Below, one piece after another: positions 25,799-34,205 of a stretch of 64,000 nt of DNA; the first letter of the stretch is position 1, and each line of letters begins with the position of its first letter. The stretch is from Mycobacterium sp. DL99 (GTDB lineage: Bacteria > Actinomycetota > Actinomycetes > Mycobacteriales > Mycobacteriaceae): the NCBI RefSeq assembly GCF_004762045.1, contig NZ_SJOM01000007.1, positions 5,445,798 through 5,509,797 of the forward strand. The letters are read 5' to 3'. The notes under the pieces were generated by a model. It saw only the letters and a program-made list of their open reading frames with translations, was not told the DNA's origin and made no database searches. Both the position numbers and the translations under genes were made by a program.

Positions 25799-27583
25799 TC
25801 AGGTCGGCCAGCGGGCATCGACGATGTCCAGCACGTTGGGCAGCTTGGCCCGGTACCGCGCCTTGTCGGCGGCCTTGAACGGGGCCCACCACGGCGCCTG
25901 GAACAGCTCGACGATCTTCACCTTCGGGCCCGCATAGCCCGACGCCAGCAGCACCCCGTTGGCGGCGTAGCGACCGCCTTCGTTGGCGCCCTCCATCGTC
26001 GTGACGTTCTGGTCGGTCTTGATCCACTCGCCGGCCAGGAACAGGTTGTCGATCCCGGTCGTGGCTTCCGGCCGGCGCGCCCACGACCCAGGGTCCTGAA
26101 TGAACAGCGGTTCGTCGTTGCGCACATTCGGCGTGCCCGAGTCGATGATCGCCGGGTCGAGGAACCACGAGTGCAGCATCGCGTCGGTGAGCACTATGCC
26201 GGTGTCGTTGAGGTGGGCCTTGATCTGCGCCCAGGCCTCGGCCGCGATCTGCGGTGGCGTGCATTGCCGGGCGCTGAGCCCGTTGAAATTGCCCGGGGTG
26301 CTCCAGTCCGAGAGGATCGCCGACAGACAGTCTTTGACGGTCCCGTCGCCGTACGACGTCAGCGGCCGTTTCCAGAACTGTGCCTCGCTGATCGACGTGA
26401 GCCCCCAGCCGGAGTCGACGTAGTTGACGTGGCCCTTGGTGACGTCGACGCGTTCCCGCAGGAAGAACATCAGGCCGTTCATCCACTCGGTGCGCAGCGC
26501 GGCCACCGAGGCCAGCTTGGGATCGGCGGCGATCACGTCGGGGGTCAACACCGCCGCCAGCTTCTCGCACGGCACGGCGGAGATGTACCAGTCGGCCACC
26601 ACCGGTTGAGCCACCCCGTTGCCGTCGACCACCGTCGCCGAGGCGATGTGGCGGCCGTTGGGAGTCAGCCGGGCCAGCGCCTGCCCGAGCCGGAACGTCA
26701 CTCCCAGCGACTGCAGGTGCGCCACCCAGGGGTCGATCCACTGCAGGCTGGTGGGCCCGTTGAGGACCCGGTCGAATCCCTTGTTGTCGATATCGTTGCC
26801 CAACAACAGGATCGACCACACCGAGGCCTCACCGACCAACCCGATCGAATGTGCGCTGGCGTCTTTGGATTTGGAGGCGGCAAGATTCCGGATGATGCCG
26901 TCGGCCAGATACCGGTTGTACTCCTTGCTCTTCCGGTCCGCTCCGATGTATCTCTCCCACGTCATGTTGTCCCACTGGCCGAGCTTGCGCTCGTCGCAAC
27001 TGGTGACGTAGACCGCGAGCTTCTGAGCGGCGTACACCGCCTCCAGGGGCGGCAGCCGGAACAACGTCTGGAACACCGCGGCCACCGACTCGGTGAACGC
27101 CTTCGGGGTGATCGGGTTGGGCAGCGTCGGGATCGGAAACGGCAGCGGGATGGTCAGATCCGCCCGCCCCAGCCCCGAGTGCAGATACGACGTGGCCCGG
27201 GTCAGGTTCTGCCAAACTCCGAAGGTGTTGCCCGTGAACGGGATGCGCCGCATCGTGTCGGTGACGTTGCGGTAGAAGCCCGGGAAGAACCGGAAGCCGT
27301 GTTCGGCCGGCAGCGGACTGCCGGACGCGCTCGGCGCCGGGATCGACCTTGCCTTGCCGCCCAGCGCTTTCCGTTCGAACACCGTGACGCGGTACCCGCG
27401 CTCGGCCAGTTCGTGCGCGGCGGTCAGGCCGGCCACCCCGGCACCGAATACCGCCACCGTCGATCCCGGTGCCGCGCGCGCGGCTCCCGGCCTGCTCAGC
27501 GCGGCCGCGGCCACCCCAGCCGTGGCCGTGCCGGCCAGAAACGACCGCCGCGAAATATGACGCTCCCCAACCCCACCCGACAT
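25799..27583 (-). CDS. Tat-exported FAD-dependent oxidoreductase (phytoene desaturase-like)
   Basis: This protein of 594 residues opens with a twin-arginine signal, SRRSFLAG at 11-18 and an Ala-rich h-region to about 38, so it should be exported folded with its cofactor. The FAD dinucleotide motif GAGVAGLTAAHELAERGY lies at about residues 47-64. The next conserved piece, LGGKARS, and the C-terminal FAD segment (NLFLAGEWIKT) place it in the amine oxidase/phytoene desaturase superfamily, near hydroxysqualene dehydroxylase-like proteins. A lipid or isoprenoid substrate in the envelope is plausible but unproven. It is divergent from mce locus 2 and shares a palindrome-bearing regulatory region with it. 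Confidence 0.85.
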   Translation of the reverse strand: MSGGVGERHISRRSFLAGTATAGVAAAALSRPGAARAAPGSTVAVFGAGVAGLTAAHELAERGYRVTVFERKALGGKARSIPAPSASGSPLPAEHGFRFFPGFYRNVTDTMRRIPFTGNTFGVWQNLTRATSYLHSGLGRADLTIPLPFPIPTLPNPITPKAFTESVAAVFQTLFRLPPLEAVYAAQKLAVYVTSCDERKLGQWDNMTWERYIGADRKSKEYNRYLADGIIRNLAASKSKDASAHSIGLVGEASVWSILLLGNDIDNKGFDRVLNGPTSLQWIDPWVAHLQSLGVTFRLGQALARLTPNGRHIASATVVDGNGVAQPVVADWYISAVPCEKLAAVLTPDVIAADPKLASVAALRTEWMNGLMFFLRERVDVTKGHVNYVDSGWGLTSISEAQFWKRPLTSYGDGTVKDCLSAILSDWSTPGNFNGLSARQCTPPQIAAEAWAQIKAHLNDTGIVLTDAMLHSWFLDPAIIDSGTPNVRNDEPLFIQDPGSWARRPEATTGIDNLFLAGEWIKTDQNVTTMEGANEGGRYAANGVLLASGYAGPKVKIVELFQAPWWAPFKAADKARYRAKLPNVLDIVDARWPT

Positions 27584-27897
27584 ACCGACACCACCTCAGT
27601 TCGGCAACCCCTGTGCGCGCTAAGTTAACGGCGATTCTCCAACGAACAGGCCCGACACGCCGACCTGGATGCGGTCCGCATTGATGTGATCGCTTGATCA
27701 CATCCGCCGGGATTGAACCACTACAGACCGCACAAGACGGGCGCGTCAACTCGAGAATGACCATTCACTTAATTGTTGCGGCGACGTCATGAAATGTGAC
27801 ATGCTCCACAGACGACCGGGGGGTCGAAACGGTGCTCAGCACAGCCGGTGCCACCGGCCGGCCCCGCGCATGCCACGACGAGCGCGGAAGGAACTCG
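27584..27897. promoter_or_regulatory. 314-bp divergent regulatory region upstream of mce locus 2
   Basis: This region separates the Tat-exported FAD oxidoreductase from the second yrbE-mce operon. It contains no credible gene. Its main content is the strong palindrome annotated separately. AT-rich stretches at about 27605-27640 and 27755-27800 may hold promoters. The plus-strand operon begins at ATG 27898 behind GGAAGGAA. Confidence 0.6.
27683..27704. promoter_or_regulatory. Perfect 9-4-9 palindrome, candidate operator for mce locus 2
   Basis: Arms GATGTGATC (27683-27691) and GATCACATC (27696-27704) are exact complements around GCTT. The TGTGA/TCACA ends recall a CRP-type site, but the spacing between them is eight bases rather than six. 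It therefore looks more like a GntR- or TetR-type operator, or a deviant CRP box. It sits midway between two divergent operons and could control both. Confidence 0.6.
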
Positions 27898-28710
27898 ATG
27901 ACCTACGAGCTACCGGCGTCCAAGGGTCCCGTACGGGATGTCCTGGTCCAGGGCGGCTACGTGCTCGGCTTCTCGGTGCAGGCGCTCGTCAGCGTCGTCA
28001 CCGCGGTGGTCCGCCGGCGCCTGGTGCTCGACGAGGTCGTCACCCAAACCCTGTTCATCGGGCGGGTGTGCACCGGTCCCGCCCTGCTGCTGATGATGCC
28101 CATCGGCGTGTTCATCGCGGTGTCGGTCGGTGAGCTGGCCGGGCGCATCGGTGCCGGGGGCTACTCGGGCGCAGTGGTGGCGTTCATCATCGTCGGCCAG
28201 GCCGCGGCCCTGGTGTGCGCGTTGATGATGGCCGGCGTGGCCGGTTCGGCGATCTGCACCGACCTGGGATCACGCACCATCCGCGAGGAGATCGACGCGA
28301 TGGAGGTCATGGGCCTGGACGTGATCGAGCGCCTCGTCGCGCCCCGCCTGGTCGCCGCCGTCATCGTTGCGCTGGCCCTGTGCTCGATCGTCACCTTCGG
28401 CGGCGTGATGGCCTGCTACCTGTACCACATCAGCGTGCAGCACCTGCCCGCCGGAACGTTCCTGGCCACCTTCAGCCAGTACGGGCAGGTGTCGGATTTC
28501 GTTATGGCACTGATCAAGTCGGCGGTGTTCGGGCTGACCGCCACCCTGGTCGCCACCTTCAAGGGCCTGCACACCAAGGGCGGGGCCGGCGGCGTGGCCA
28601 ACGCGGTGAACGAGGCCGTGGTGCTGGCCTTCGCCCTGGTCTTCATCCTCAACACCACGATGTCGGCGCTGTACACCGTGGTGGTTCCGGCCGTGGGCAG
28701 TTACCGGTGA
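27898..28710 (+). CDS. yrbEA: YrbE-type permease, first subunit, locus 2 (MlaE family)
   Basis: This 270-residue MlaE/YrbE permease is the first gene of mce locus 2. ATG 27898 is preceded by GGAAGGAA; the frame reaches 34 codons further upstream without support. Hydrophobic helices alternate with the coupling loop TIREEIDAMEVMGLD, nearly identical in form to the locus 1 partner, and the TKGGAGGVANAVNEAVV segment near the C-terminus is the YrbEA type. Shorter N-terminus than locus 1 (270 versus 289 residues). The next gene overlaps it by four bases (GTGA). Confidence 0.93.
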   Translation: MTYELPASKGPVRDVLVQGGYVLGFSVQALVSVVTAVVRRRLVLDEVVTQTLFIGRVCTGPALLLMMPIGVFIAVSVGELAGRIGAGGYSGAVVAFIIVGQAAALVCALMMAGVAGSAICTDLGSRTIREEIDAMEVMGLDVIERLVAPRLVAAVIVALALCSIVTFGGVMACYLYHISVQHLPAGTFLATFSQYGQVSDFVMALIKSAVFGLTATLVATFKGLHTKGGAGGVANAVNEAVVLAFALVFILNTTMSALYTVVVPAVGSYR

Positions 28711-29564
28711 CCGCGATCACCAGCAGCGCTGCCCTGCACCGGATTTCGCGGCCCGCCGTCGCCGGGTACGACGCACTCGCCGTCGCCGGCCAGCACGTCA
28801 CGTTCTACGCCAAGGTCCTGGGGTCCCTGCCGTACGCCCTGGTCCGCTACCGCAAGCACACCCTGGGACAGATCGGCGAGGTCACCTTCGGCACCAGCTC
28901 GCTGCTGTCCGGCGGCGGAACCATCGGCATCGTGTTCGCCATGTCGCTGGCCGCGGCCATGATGCTGGGCGTCGAGACCCAGCGCGGCCTGGATCTGGTC
29001 GGGATGAACACGCTCTCGGGCATGCTCGCCGCGATCGCCAACACCCGCGAACTGGCGCCCGTGGTGGTGGCAATCGCGTTGGCCGCCAAGGTCGGAACGG
29101 GATTCACCGCCCAGATCGGGGCCATGCGGATCTCTGACGAGATCGACGCACTCGACGCCATGGCGCTGCGCTCCATCCCCTACCTGGTCGGCACCCGCGT
29201 GCTGGCCTCGGTGGTCTGCGTCATCCCGATCTACATGATCGGACTGCTGGCGAGCTACCTGTCCACCCGCACCGTGGTGGTGATCTTCAACGGCGCCTCC
29301 CCCGGCACCTACGACTACTTCTTCCACCTGGCCCTGGGCCCGCGAGACCTGCTCTACTCCGGCATCAAGGCGATCGTGTTCGCGATCGTGGTGGCGCTGG
29401 TGCACTGCACCTACGGCTACTTCGCCTCGGGCGGGCCCGCCGGGGTGGGGCAGGCCGCGGGCCGGGCACTGCGCACCGCGATCCTCGCGGTCGGAATCCT
29501 TGACGTGCTGCTGACCTTCGCGCTGTGGGGCCTGGTCCCCGAGATCCCCGGGATGGGAATGTGA
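28707..29564 (+). CDS. yrbEB: YrbE-type permease, second subunit, locus 2 (MlaE family)
   Basis: This 285-residue permease starts at GTG 28707, inside a GTGA overlap with the preceding stop. The longer open frame that begins at 28215 is antisense-like Arg/Gly sequence and is not used. The typical YrbEB motifs are present: SGGGTIGIVFAMSLAAAMMLG, MRISDEIDALDAM as coupling loop, and YGYFASGGPAGVGQA near the end. It completes the inner-membrane pair for Mce locus 2 and is followed by mceA through another GTGA overlap. Confidence 0.93.
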   Translation: MTAITSSAALHRISRPAVAGYDALAVAGQHVTFYAKVLGSLPYALVRYRKHTLGQIGEVTFGTSSLLSGGGTIGIVFAMSLAAAMMLGVETQRGLDLVGMNTLSGMLAAIANTRELAPVVVAIALAAKVGTGFTAQIGAMRISDEIDALDAMALRSIPYLVGTRVLASVVCVIPIYMIGLLASYLSTRTVVVIFNGASPGTYDYFFHLALGPRDLLYSGIKAIVFAIVVALVHCTYGYFASGGPAGVGQAAGRALRTAILAVGILDVLLTFALWGLVPEIPGMGM

Positions 29565-30985
29565 ACGGGCCAGGCAGATCCAGGAAGCGAAGCAGGCGCA
29601 CCGACCCCAGCCGGGCACGTCTGGCGCTGCGCGGGCTGGCCGCGGCCGCCGTGGCGATGGCCGTGGCATCCGTGCTGGTGGCCCGGGCCTCGGGACATCT
29701 GGAACGCAGCGCCGATGTGTTCGTTGGGGTGCCGGTGTCGGCCGGGCTGATCACCGGCGGATCCCCGGTCCGCTACCACGGTGTCAACGTCGGGCGCATC
29801 GCCGACATCGAGTCGGGCACCCGCACGTCACGGGTCCGGCTGGCGATCGAACCCGACAGCCTGGGCATCATCCCGTCCTCGGCGGTCGCGCGGATCGTGC
29901 CCCGCACCTTCTTCGGCGACATCTATCTGCAACTCGTTGACCCGCAAGGCAACCGGTCGGCAACCGGGCTGAAGCCGGGAGACACCGTGGCGATCGATGA
30001 CAGCCCCGACGCGATGGCGCTATACGACGTGTTCACCAAGATCGTCGAACTGTTCTCGCAGATCAAACCCGAACGCATGCAGACCGCCCTCACCGCGATC
30101 AGCCAGTCGCTGCGTAACCGCGGCACCGAGCTGGGCACCACGATCGACAACCTGAGCGCCAGCGCGCAGGTCCTCACGCCGTCGCTGGTGCGATTCCTCG
30201 ACACCACACCGCAGTTCCGGGATGTGATGGCCTCGCTGAACACCGCGACCCCCGACATCATCTCGACGCTGTCGGCGGCGACGTCGGTGTCCAATCGGAT
30301 GGTCGACGACCAGAAGAAGTTCGCCTCGGCCATCGACGGTTTCGCCCGGTTCTCTTCAGTGCTCACCTCGTTCATGTCCGATCACCGCGAGCAGTTGATC
30401 ACCGTGGTCGATTCGGCCGGGAAGATCATGGCGACCACCGCCGCCCAGCCACTGGGTCTGGTCGACACCCTGGCCGGCGCACAGTCGTTCGGTGAGGCCG
30501 GCGCCAAGGTGTTCGCGACGGGCAAGTTCAACATCACCGCCGTGGCGACCTTCGCCGGACCGATGCCGTACTCGCTGCAGGACTGTCCGGTCTACGGGAA
30601 CACCCAGGGCGCGCGCTGCGCCGAATCCGCACCGTCGGGCGAGGTGCCGGATCAGCCGGCCGACGTGCTGGCCCGCCCGGCCGCCGACCTACCCGTCAAT
30701 CCTTTTACCCCGCCGGCCCCGCACCTGCCCACGAATTCGTTCCTGCCGCCGGGGCCCGGGTTGCCGCAGTCGGCGCCGATCCCCACGGAACCGCTTCCCG
30801 CCGAGGCGGTTCCAGGGGCCGCACCCGCGTCAGCCGTCGTCGACGCCGACCGCCAGGCCCATGCCCTGGCGGTCCTGCAGGACCAACTGATCCCCCCGAC
30901 CGGTGCCCCCTCGACCCAACCCAACATCGCCACGGTGCTCATGCTGGGCCCGCTCGTGCGCGGCACGGAAGTACAGGTCTCATGA
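29561..30985 (+). CDS. mceA: Mce family protein MceA, locus 2
   Basis: This is the 474-residue first MCE subunit, start GTG 29561 overlapping the yrbEB stop. The N-terminus is strongly basic (SRKRSRRTDPSRAR) before the membrane anchor at about 26-46. The MCE domain follows (SPVRYHGVNVGRI), then helices, and then a Pro/Ala-rich tail from about residue 375 to 455 that ends in a short hydrophobic segment rather than in prolines. Two cysteine pairs near QDCPVYG and ARCAES precede the tail. It is translationally coupled to mceB by ATGA. Same role as locus 1 MceA, but low visible similarity suggests a different substrate family. Confidence 0.92.
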   Translation: MNGPGRSRKRSRRTDPSRARLALRGLAAAAVAMAVASVLVARASGHLERSADVFVGVPVSAGLITGGSPVRYHGVNVGRIADIESGTRTSRVRLAIEPDSLGIIPSSAVARIVPRTFFGDIYLQLVDPQGNRSATGLKPGDTVAIDDSPDAMALYDVFTKIVELFSQIKPERMQTALTAISQSLRNRGTELGTTIDNLSASAQVLTPSLVRFLDTTPQFRDVMASLNTATPDIISTLSAATSVSNRMVDDQKKFASAIDGFARFSSVLTSFMSDHREQLITVVDSAGKIMATTAAQPLGLVDTLAGAQSFGEAGAKVFATGKFNITAVATFAGPMPYSLQDCPVYGNTQGARCAESAPSGEVPDQPADVLARPAADLPVNPFTPPAPHLPTNSFLPPGPGLPQSAPIPTEPLPAEAVPGAAPASAVVDADRQAHALAVLQDQLIPPTGAPSTQPNIATVLMLGPLVRGTEVQVS

Positions 30986-32034
30986 ACCGCAACGGTGGTT
31001 GGCAGTCGTGGGCCAAGCTGGGCGCCTTCGGCACGGCCGGGATGCTCAGCGCGGTGCTGGTGATCAACACCCTGTCGGTGCCGGTGCGCGGTAGCACCGT
31101 CACCTACCAGGCGCAGTTCACCAGCGTCGAGGGCCTCAACGTCGGAAACCCGGTGACCATGAACGGTATTCGGATCGGCCGGGTGGATTCGATCCGGTTC
31201 GCCCCCAACGCCGACGGCACCAGCCGGGCTGACGTCGACATCGAGGTCAACTCCGACTTCACCCTGACCGGCAACGTCACCGCGGCGGTGCGCTACGGCG
31301 ACATGCTCGGTGCCCGTTACGTGGCCCTGTCCGACCCGGGCGGCGCCATCATGGACGTCTCCACCGACGAACCGCCGGCCAGGCTGGCCGCCGGCGGCGT
31401 CATCCCCCTGGCCCAGACCTCGCCGGCGGTGGATCTGACCGCATTGCTCAACGGGTTCAAGCCGCTGTTCGACGCGCTGGCCCCCGAGCAGGTCAACACC
31501 CTCACCCGCGGATTCGTCGAGACCTTCAGCGGCCAGACCCAGACCTTGACGACGCTGCTCACCCAGATCGCAGCCATGACATCGAGTTTGACCAACAACG
31601 CTGGGATTTTCACCCAGCTGATCGACAACATGTCGGCACTCATGCGGACCATGAACACCCGTCAGCCGCAGTTGGAACAGTTGCTCACCGGGCTCAACCG
31701 GCTCAGCGCCGCGGTGACCTCCGGCGACCGGCAGTTCGAGATGCTCATCGACCAGGGCAACGCCGTGCTGGCCACTCTGGCCAACACGGTGAACAACTCC
31801 AGCGCCGCCTATGGAGACACCATCACCAATCTCAATTCCATGCTGCAGACCTGGCAGCCCAACACCGAGCAGTTCACCACGCTGCTGGCCCGGCTCCCGG
31901 AGTTCGGCGATGCGATCAACCGGACTTCCAGCTACGGCGGGTTCGTCAGCCTGTACCTGTGCAACTTCACCCTCAAGATTCGCAGCCACGAAGCCAACAT
32001 CTTCGGCAGCAGACATTCCGAGGTGTGTTTGTAG
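30982..32034 (+). CDS. mceB: Mce family protein MceB, locus 2
   Basis: This 350-residue subunit begins at ATG 30982 in an ATGA overlap with mceA. An anchor helix (about 11-30) is followed by the MCE domain with VTMNGIRIGRV, and an extended helical region rich in Asn, Thr and Gln (channel-forming in this family). A single cysteine pair, LCNF and EVCL, lies near the C-terminus. The stop TAG at 32032-32034 is directly followed by the ATG of mceC. Confidence 0.92.
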   Translation: MNRNGGWQSWAKLGAFGTAGMLSAVLVINTLSVPVRGSTVTYQAQFTSVEGLNVGNPVTMNGIRIGRVDSIRFAPNADGTSRADVDIEVNSDFTLTGNVTAAVRYGDMLGARYVALSDPGGAIMDVSTDEPPARLAAGGVIPLAQTSPAVDLTALLNGFKPLFDALAPEQVNTLTRGFVETFSGQTQTLTTLLTQIAAMTSSLTNNAGIFTQLIDNMSALMRTMNTRQPQLEQLLTGLNRLSAAVTSGDRQFEMLIDQGNAVLATLANTVNNSSAAYGDTITNLNSMLQTWQPNTEQFTTLLARLPEFGDAINRTSSYGGFVSLYLCNFTLKIRSHEANIFGSRHSEVCL

Positions 32035-33090
32035 ATGTTCCTCGTCAAACTGATCGACCTCTTCGTCGGCGCGGTGATCTTCCTCTTCGTCAAAGATCAG
32101 CGCAAGCACAACCCGTCAATCCCCTTGGCGCTGGGCATGATCGGCACGATCACCCTGGTCGCCATCATGGTCGTCTCGATCGGGATCCCCCGCGCCGTCT
32201 ACCACATACGGACCAACGCGTATGTCGCCGAGCTGGCCAATGCGAGCGGACTGTCCGGCGGCGATCCGGTGTATGTCGCCGGGGTCCCGGCCGGGCGGGT
32301 GGAGGACGTGGCCCTGGCCGGCGACCGCGTCCGCGTCGGTTTCCGGCTGGACAAGGCTCAAGCGCTGGGCAACCGCACCACCGTCACGGTGCGACTGCGG
32401 ACGGTGCTGGGCAAGCGGTTCCTCGACGTGATGCCCGCCGGGACCATCAACGGGTTGGACTCCAACGTCATCCCGTTGTCGCGCACCACCGTTCCCTACA
32501 GCCTCGACGAGGTGGGCCGTAAGGCCGCCGACACCGCCGAGCACATCGACCAGCAGCCGTTGACGGCGATGATGAGCACCCTGGCCGAGACGATGCCGGG
32601 CAACAGCACCGAGCTCGGCAAGGCGCTGGCCGGGATCAGCGCGGCCAGTTCGGCGTTCGCCGACAACGGCGACAAGATCGACGAGATCCTGCGGATCAGC
32701 CGGTCGATGACCGAAATGCTGTCCCACCAGACGGATTCACTGGCCGACACCGCGGCCAACGCGCAGTACATCGTGTCCTCACTGGCTGCGCGGCGCCAGG
32801 CACTGACCGACATCGTTCACAACCTGACCGCGATCATGCGGCACCTGGCCGCGATCTACACCGAGAAGCAGGCCGATTTCAGCAGTCTGATCGCCGGCCT
32901 CACCGCGGTCACCGGAAACTTGAAGGCCAACGTGGACAGGATCGACCAGACCCTGCAGAAGATGCCCCCGGCAATCCGGGCCGTCACCAACGCCACCGGC
33001 AACGGCAACTGGGCCGACGTCAACTCACCGTCCGTGGTGATGCCCGACAACCTGTTGTGCTTCCTCAACGTTCAGCGGGAGTGCCGATGA
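32035..33090 (+). CDS. mceC: Mce family protein MceC, locus 2
   Basis: This is a 351-residue MCE subunit. Its ATG immediately follows the mceB stop. It is unusual in having two hydrophobic stretches at the N-terminus: a weak one at about 4-19 (KLIDLFVGAVIFLFVK) and the main anchor at about 32-52. A charged linker (KDQRKHN) separates them, which could place the protein in the membrane twice. The MCE domain follows (DPVYVAGVPAGRV), then the helical region. C-terminal cysteines lie in LLCFL and QRECR. It ends in an ATGA overlap with mceD. Confidence 0.92.
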   Translation: MFLVKLIDLFVGAVIFLFVKDQRKHNPSIPLALGMIGTITLVAIMVVSIGIPRAVYHIRTNAYVAELANASGLSGGDPVYVAGVPAGRVEDVALAGDRVRVGFRLDKAQALGNRTTVTVRLRTVLGKRFLDVMPAGTINGLDSNVIPLSRTTVPYSLDEVGRKAADTAEHIDQQPLTAMMSTLAETMPGNSTELGKALAGISAASSAFADNGDKIDEILRISRSMTEMLSHQTDSLADTAANAQYIVSSLAARRQALTDIVHNLTAIMRHLAAIYTEKQADFSSLIAGLTAVTGNLKANVDRIDQTLQKMPPAIRAVTNATGNGNWADVNSPSVVMPDNLLCFLNVQRECR

Positions 33091-34199
33091 CTCGTAAAAA
33101 CCGGAGCATCGCTTTCGTACTCGTCGTGGTCCTGTGTCTGGCCGCCGGCGGCTGGTACGTGTTCGGCCGCACCGACCGGTCCCGGACCGTGCATGCCGAC
33201 TTCGGCTACATCAACGGCATCTACCCGGGCAGCAAGGTCACCGTGCTCGGGGTGCCGGTGGGACGGGTCACCGCGGTGACGCCGCAGGGCACCACGGTGC
33301 GGGTCACCATGACCCTTCCCGACGACGTCATGCTGCCCGCCGAACCGGACGCCTATGTGGTGAGCCCGGCGCTGATCAGTGACCGCAGTGTCGAACTCGG
33401 CCCGGCCTACAGCGGAACCGGGCCCACCCTGACCGACGGGCATGTGATCGGGGCCGACCACAGCCACTCCCCGATCACCTTCGACAGCATGCTCGGCAGC
33501 CTGAGCACGCTGACCTCGGCGATCGGCCCGCAACAGGGCGACATCGGTGCGGTGCTGACCCGAGGCGCCGAACAGTGGCGCGACCAGGGCAAGCTGTTCA
33601 ACTCCGCGATGCGCAACCTCAGCGCCGCCAGCGGCGTACTCGGCGCCCGGGCCGAGGACATCGGCGCGGTGGTGGACAACCTCAGCACGCTGATGGCCGC
33701 GTTCAACCAGCGGCAGGTGTCGCTGAACCAGATGGTCGACGAACTCGGCCAGGTCGGCGGAAGCTGGGCCGACGCCAACGTCGACATCGCCCAGCCCATG
33801 GCCGATCTCAAGGTCGTGCTCGATCAGGTCGACACCTTCGTCACCCAGCACGGCGACGACCTCGGCACCATCGCGGCCAACCTCAACGCCGTCGGCGACG
33901 TACTGACCGCCAATCAACCCCAGCTGGCCGAATTCATGGACCTGGTACCGCTGATGATGCAGAACCTGTCCAACACCGTCGGCCCCGACCGGCGCGGCCG
34001 GATCCGGCTCAACGTGTCCACGGTGCTGACCCAGTTCGCCGCGGCGCAGAACTTCTGCGACCGCAACATGTTGCCCATGTGCGTGGGGGCCGGGATCACC
34101 AACCCGATCTCCTACCCGATCAGCCGGTCGGACCCGCTGGGCATCGTCACCGCGGTCACCGGCAACACCCCGCCGCCGAACCCGAAGTACCCGAGGTGA
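33087..34199 (+). CDS. mceD: Mce family protein MceD, locus 2
   Basis: This 370-residue MCE subunit starts at ATG 33087 (MTRKNRSIAFVLV), four bases inside mceC. The in-frame ATG at 33057 is less likely because it precedes the positively charged n-region. An anchor helix lies at about 7-25. The MCE domain has VTVLGVPVGRV, and the helical region is long. The end contains FCDRN and MCVGAG cysteines, then a short Pro-rich tail (TPPPNPKYPR). Together with its neighbours it forms the locus 2 tube. After it comes the only real gap in the operon (six bases) before mceE. Confidence 0.92.
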   Translation: MTRKNRSIAFVLVVVLCLAAGGWYVFGRTDRSRTVHADFGYINGIYPGSKVTVLGVPVGRVTAVTPQGTTVRVTMTLPDDVMLPAEPDAYVVSPALISDRSVELGPAYSGTGPTLTDGHVIGADHSHSPITFDSMLGSLSTLTSAIGPQQGDIGAVLTRGAEQWRDQGKLFNSAMRNLSAASGVLGARAEDIGAVVDNLSTLMAAFNQRQVSLNQMVDELGQVGGSWADANVDIAQPMADLKVVLDQVDTFVTQHGDDLGTIAANLNAVGDVLTANQPQLAEFMDLVPLMMQNLSNTVGPDRRGRIRLNVSTVLTQFAAAQNFCDRNMLPMCVGAGITNPISYPISRSDPLGIVTAVTGNTPPPNPKYPR

Positions 34200-34205
34200 A
34201 CGGTC

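Noticed and set aside
25688..27628. Plus-strand open frame (646 codons) opposite the Tat-exported FAD oxidoreductase
   Set aside because: Antisense composition and no recognisable domain. The minus-strand protein has a Tat signal and FAD motifs.
27683..27704. A classical CRP binding site
   Set aside because: The spacing between TGTGA and TCACA is eight bases rather than six, so the match to CRP is imperfect. It was kept only as an unassigned operator.
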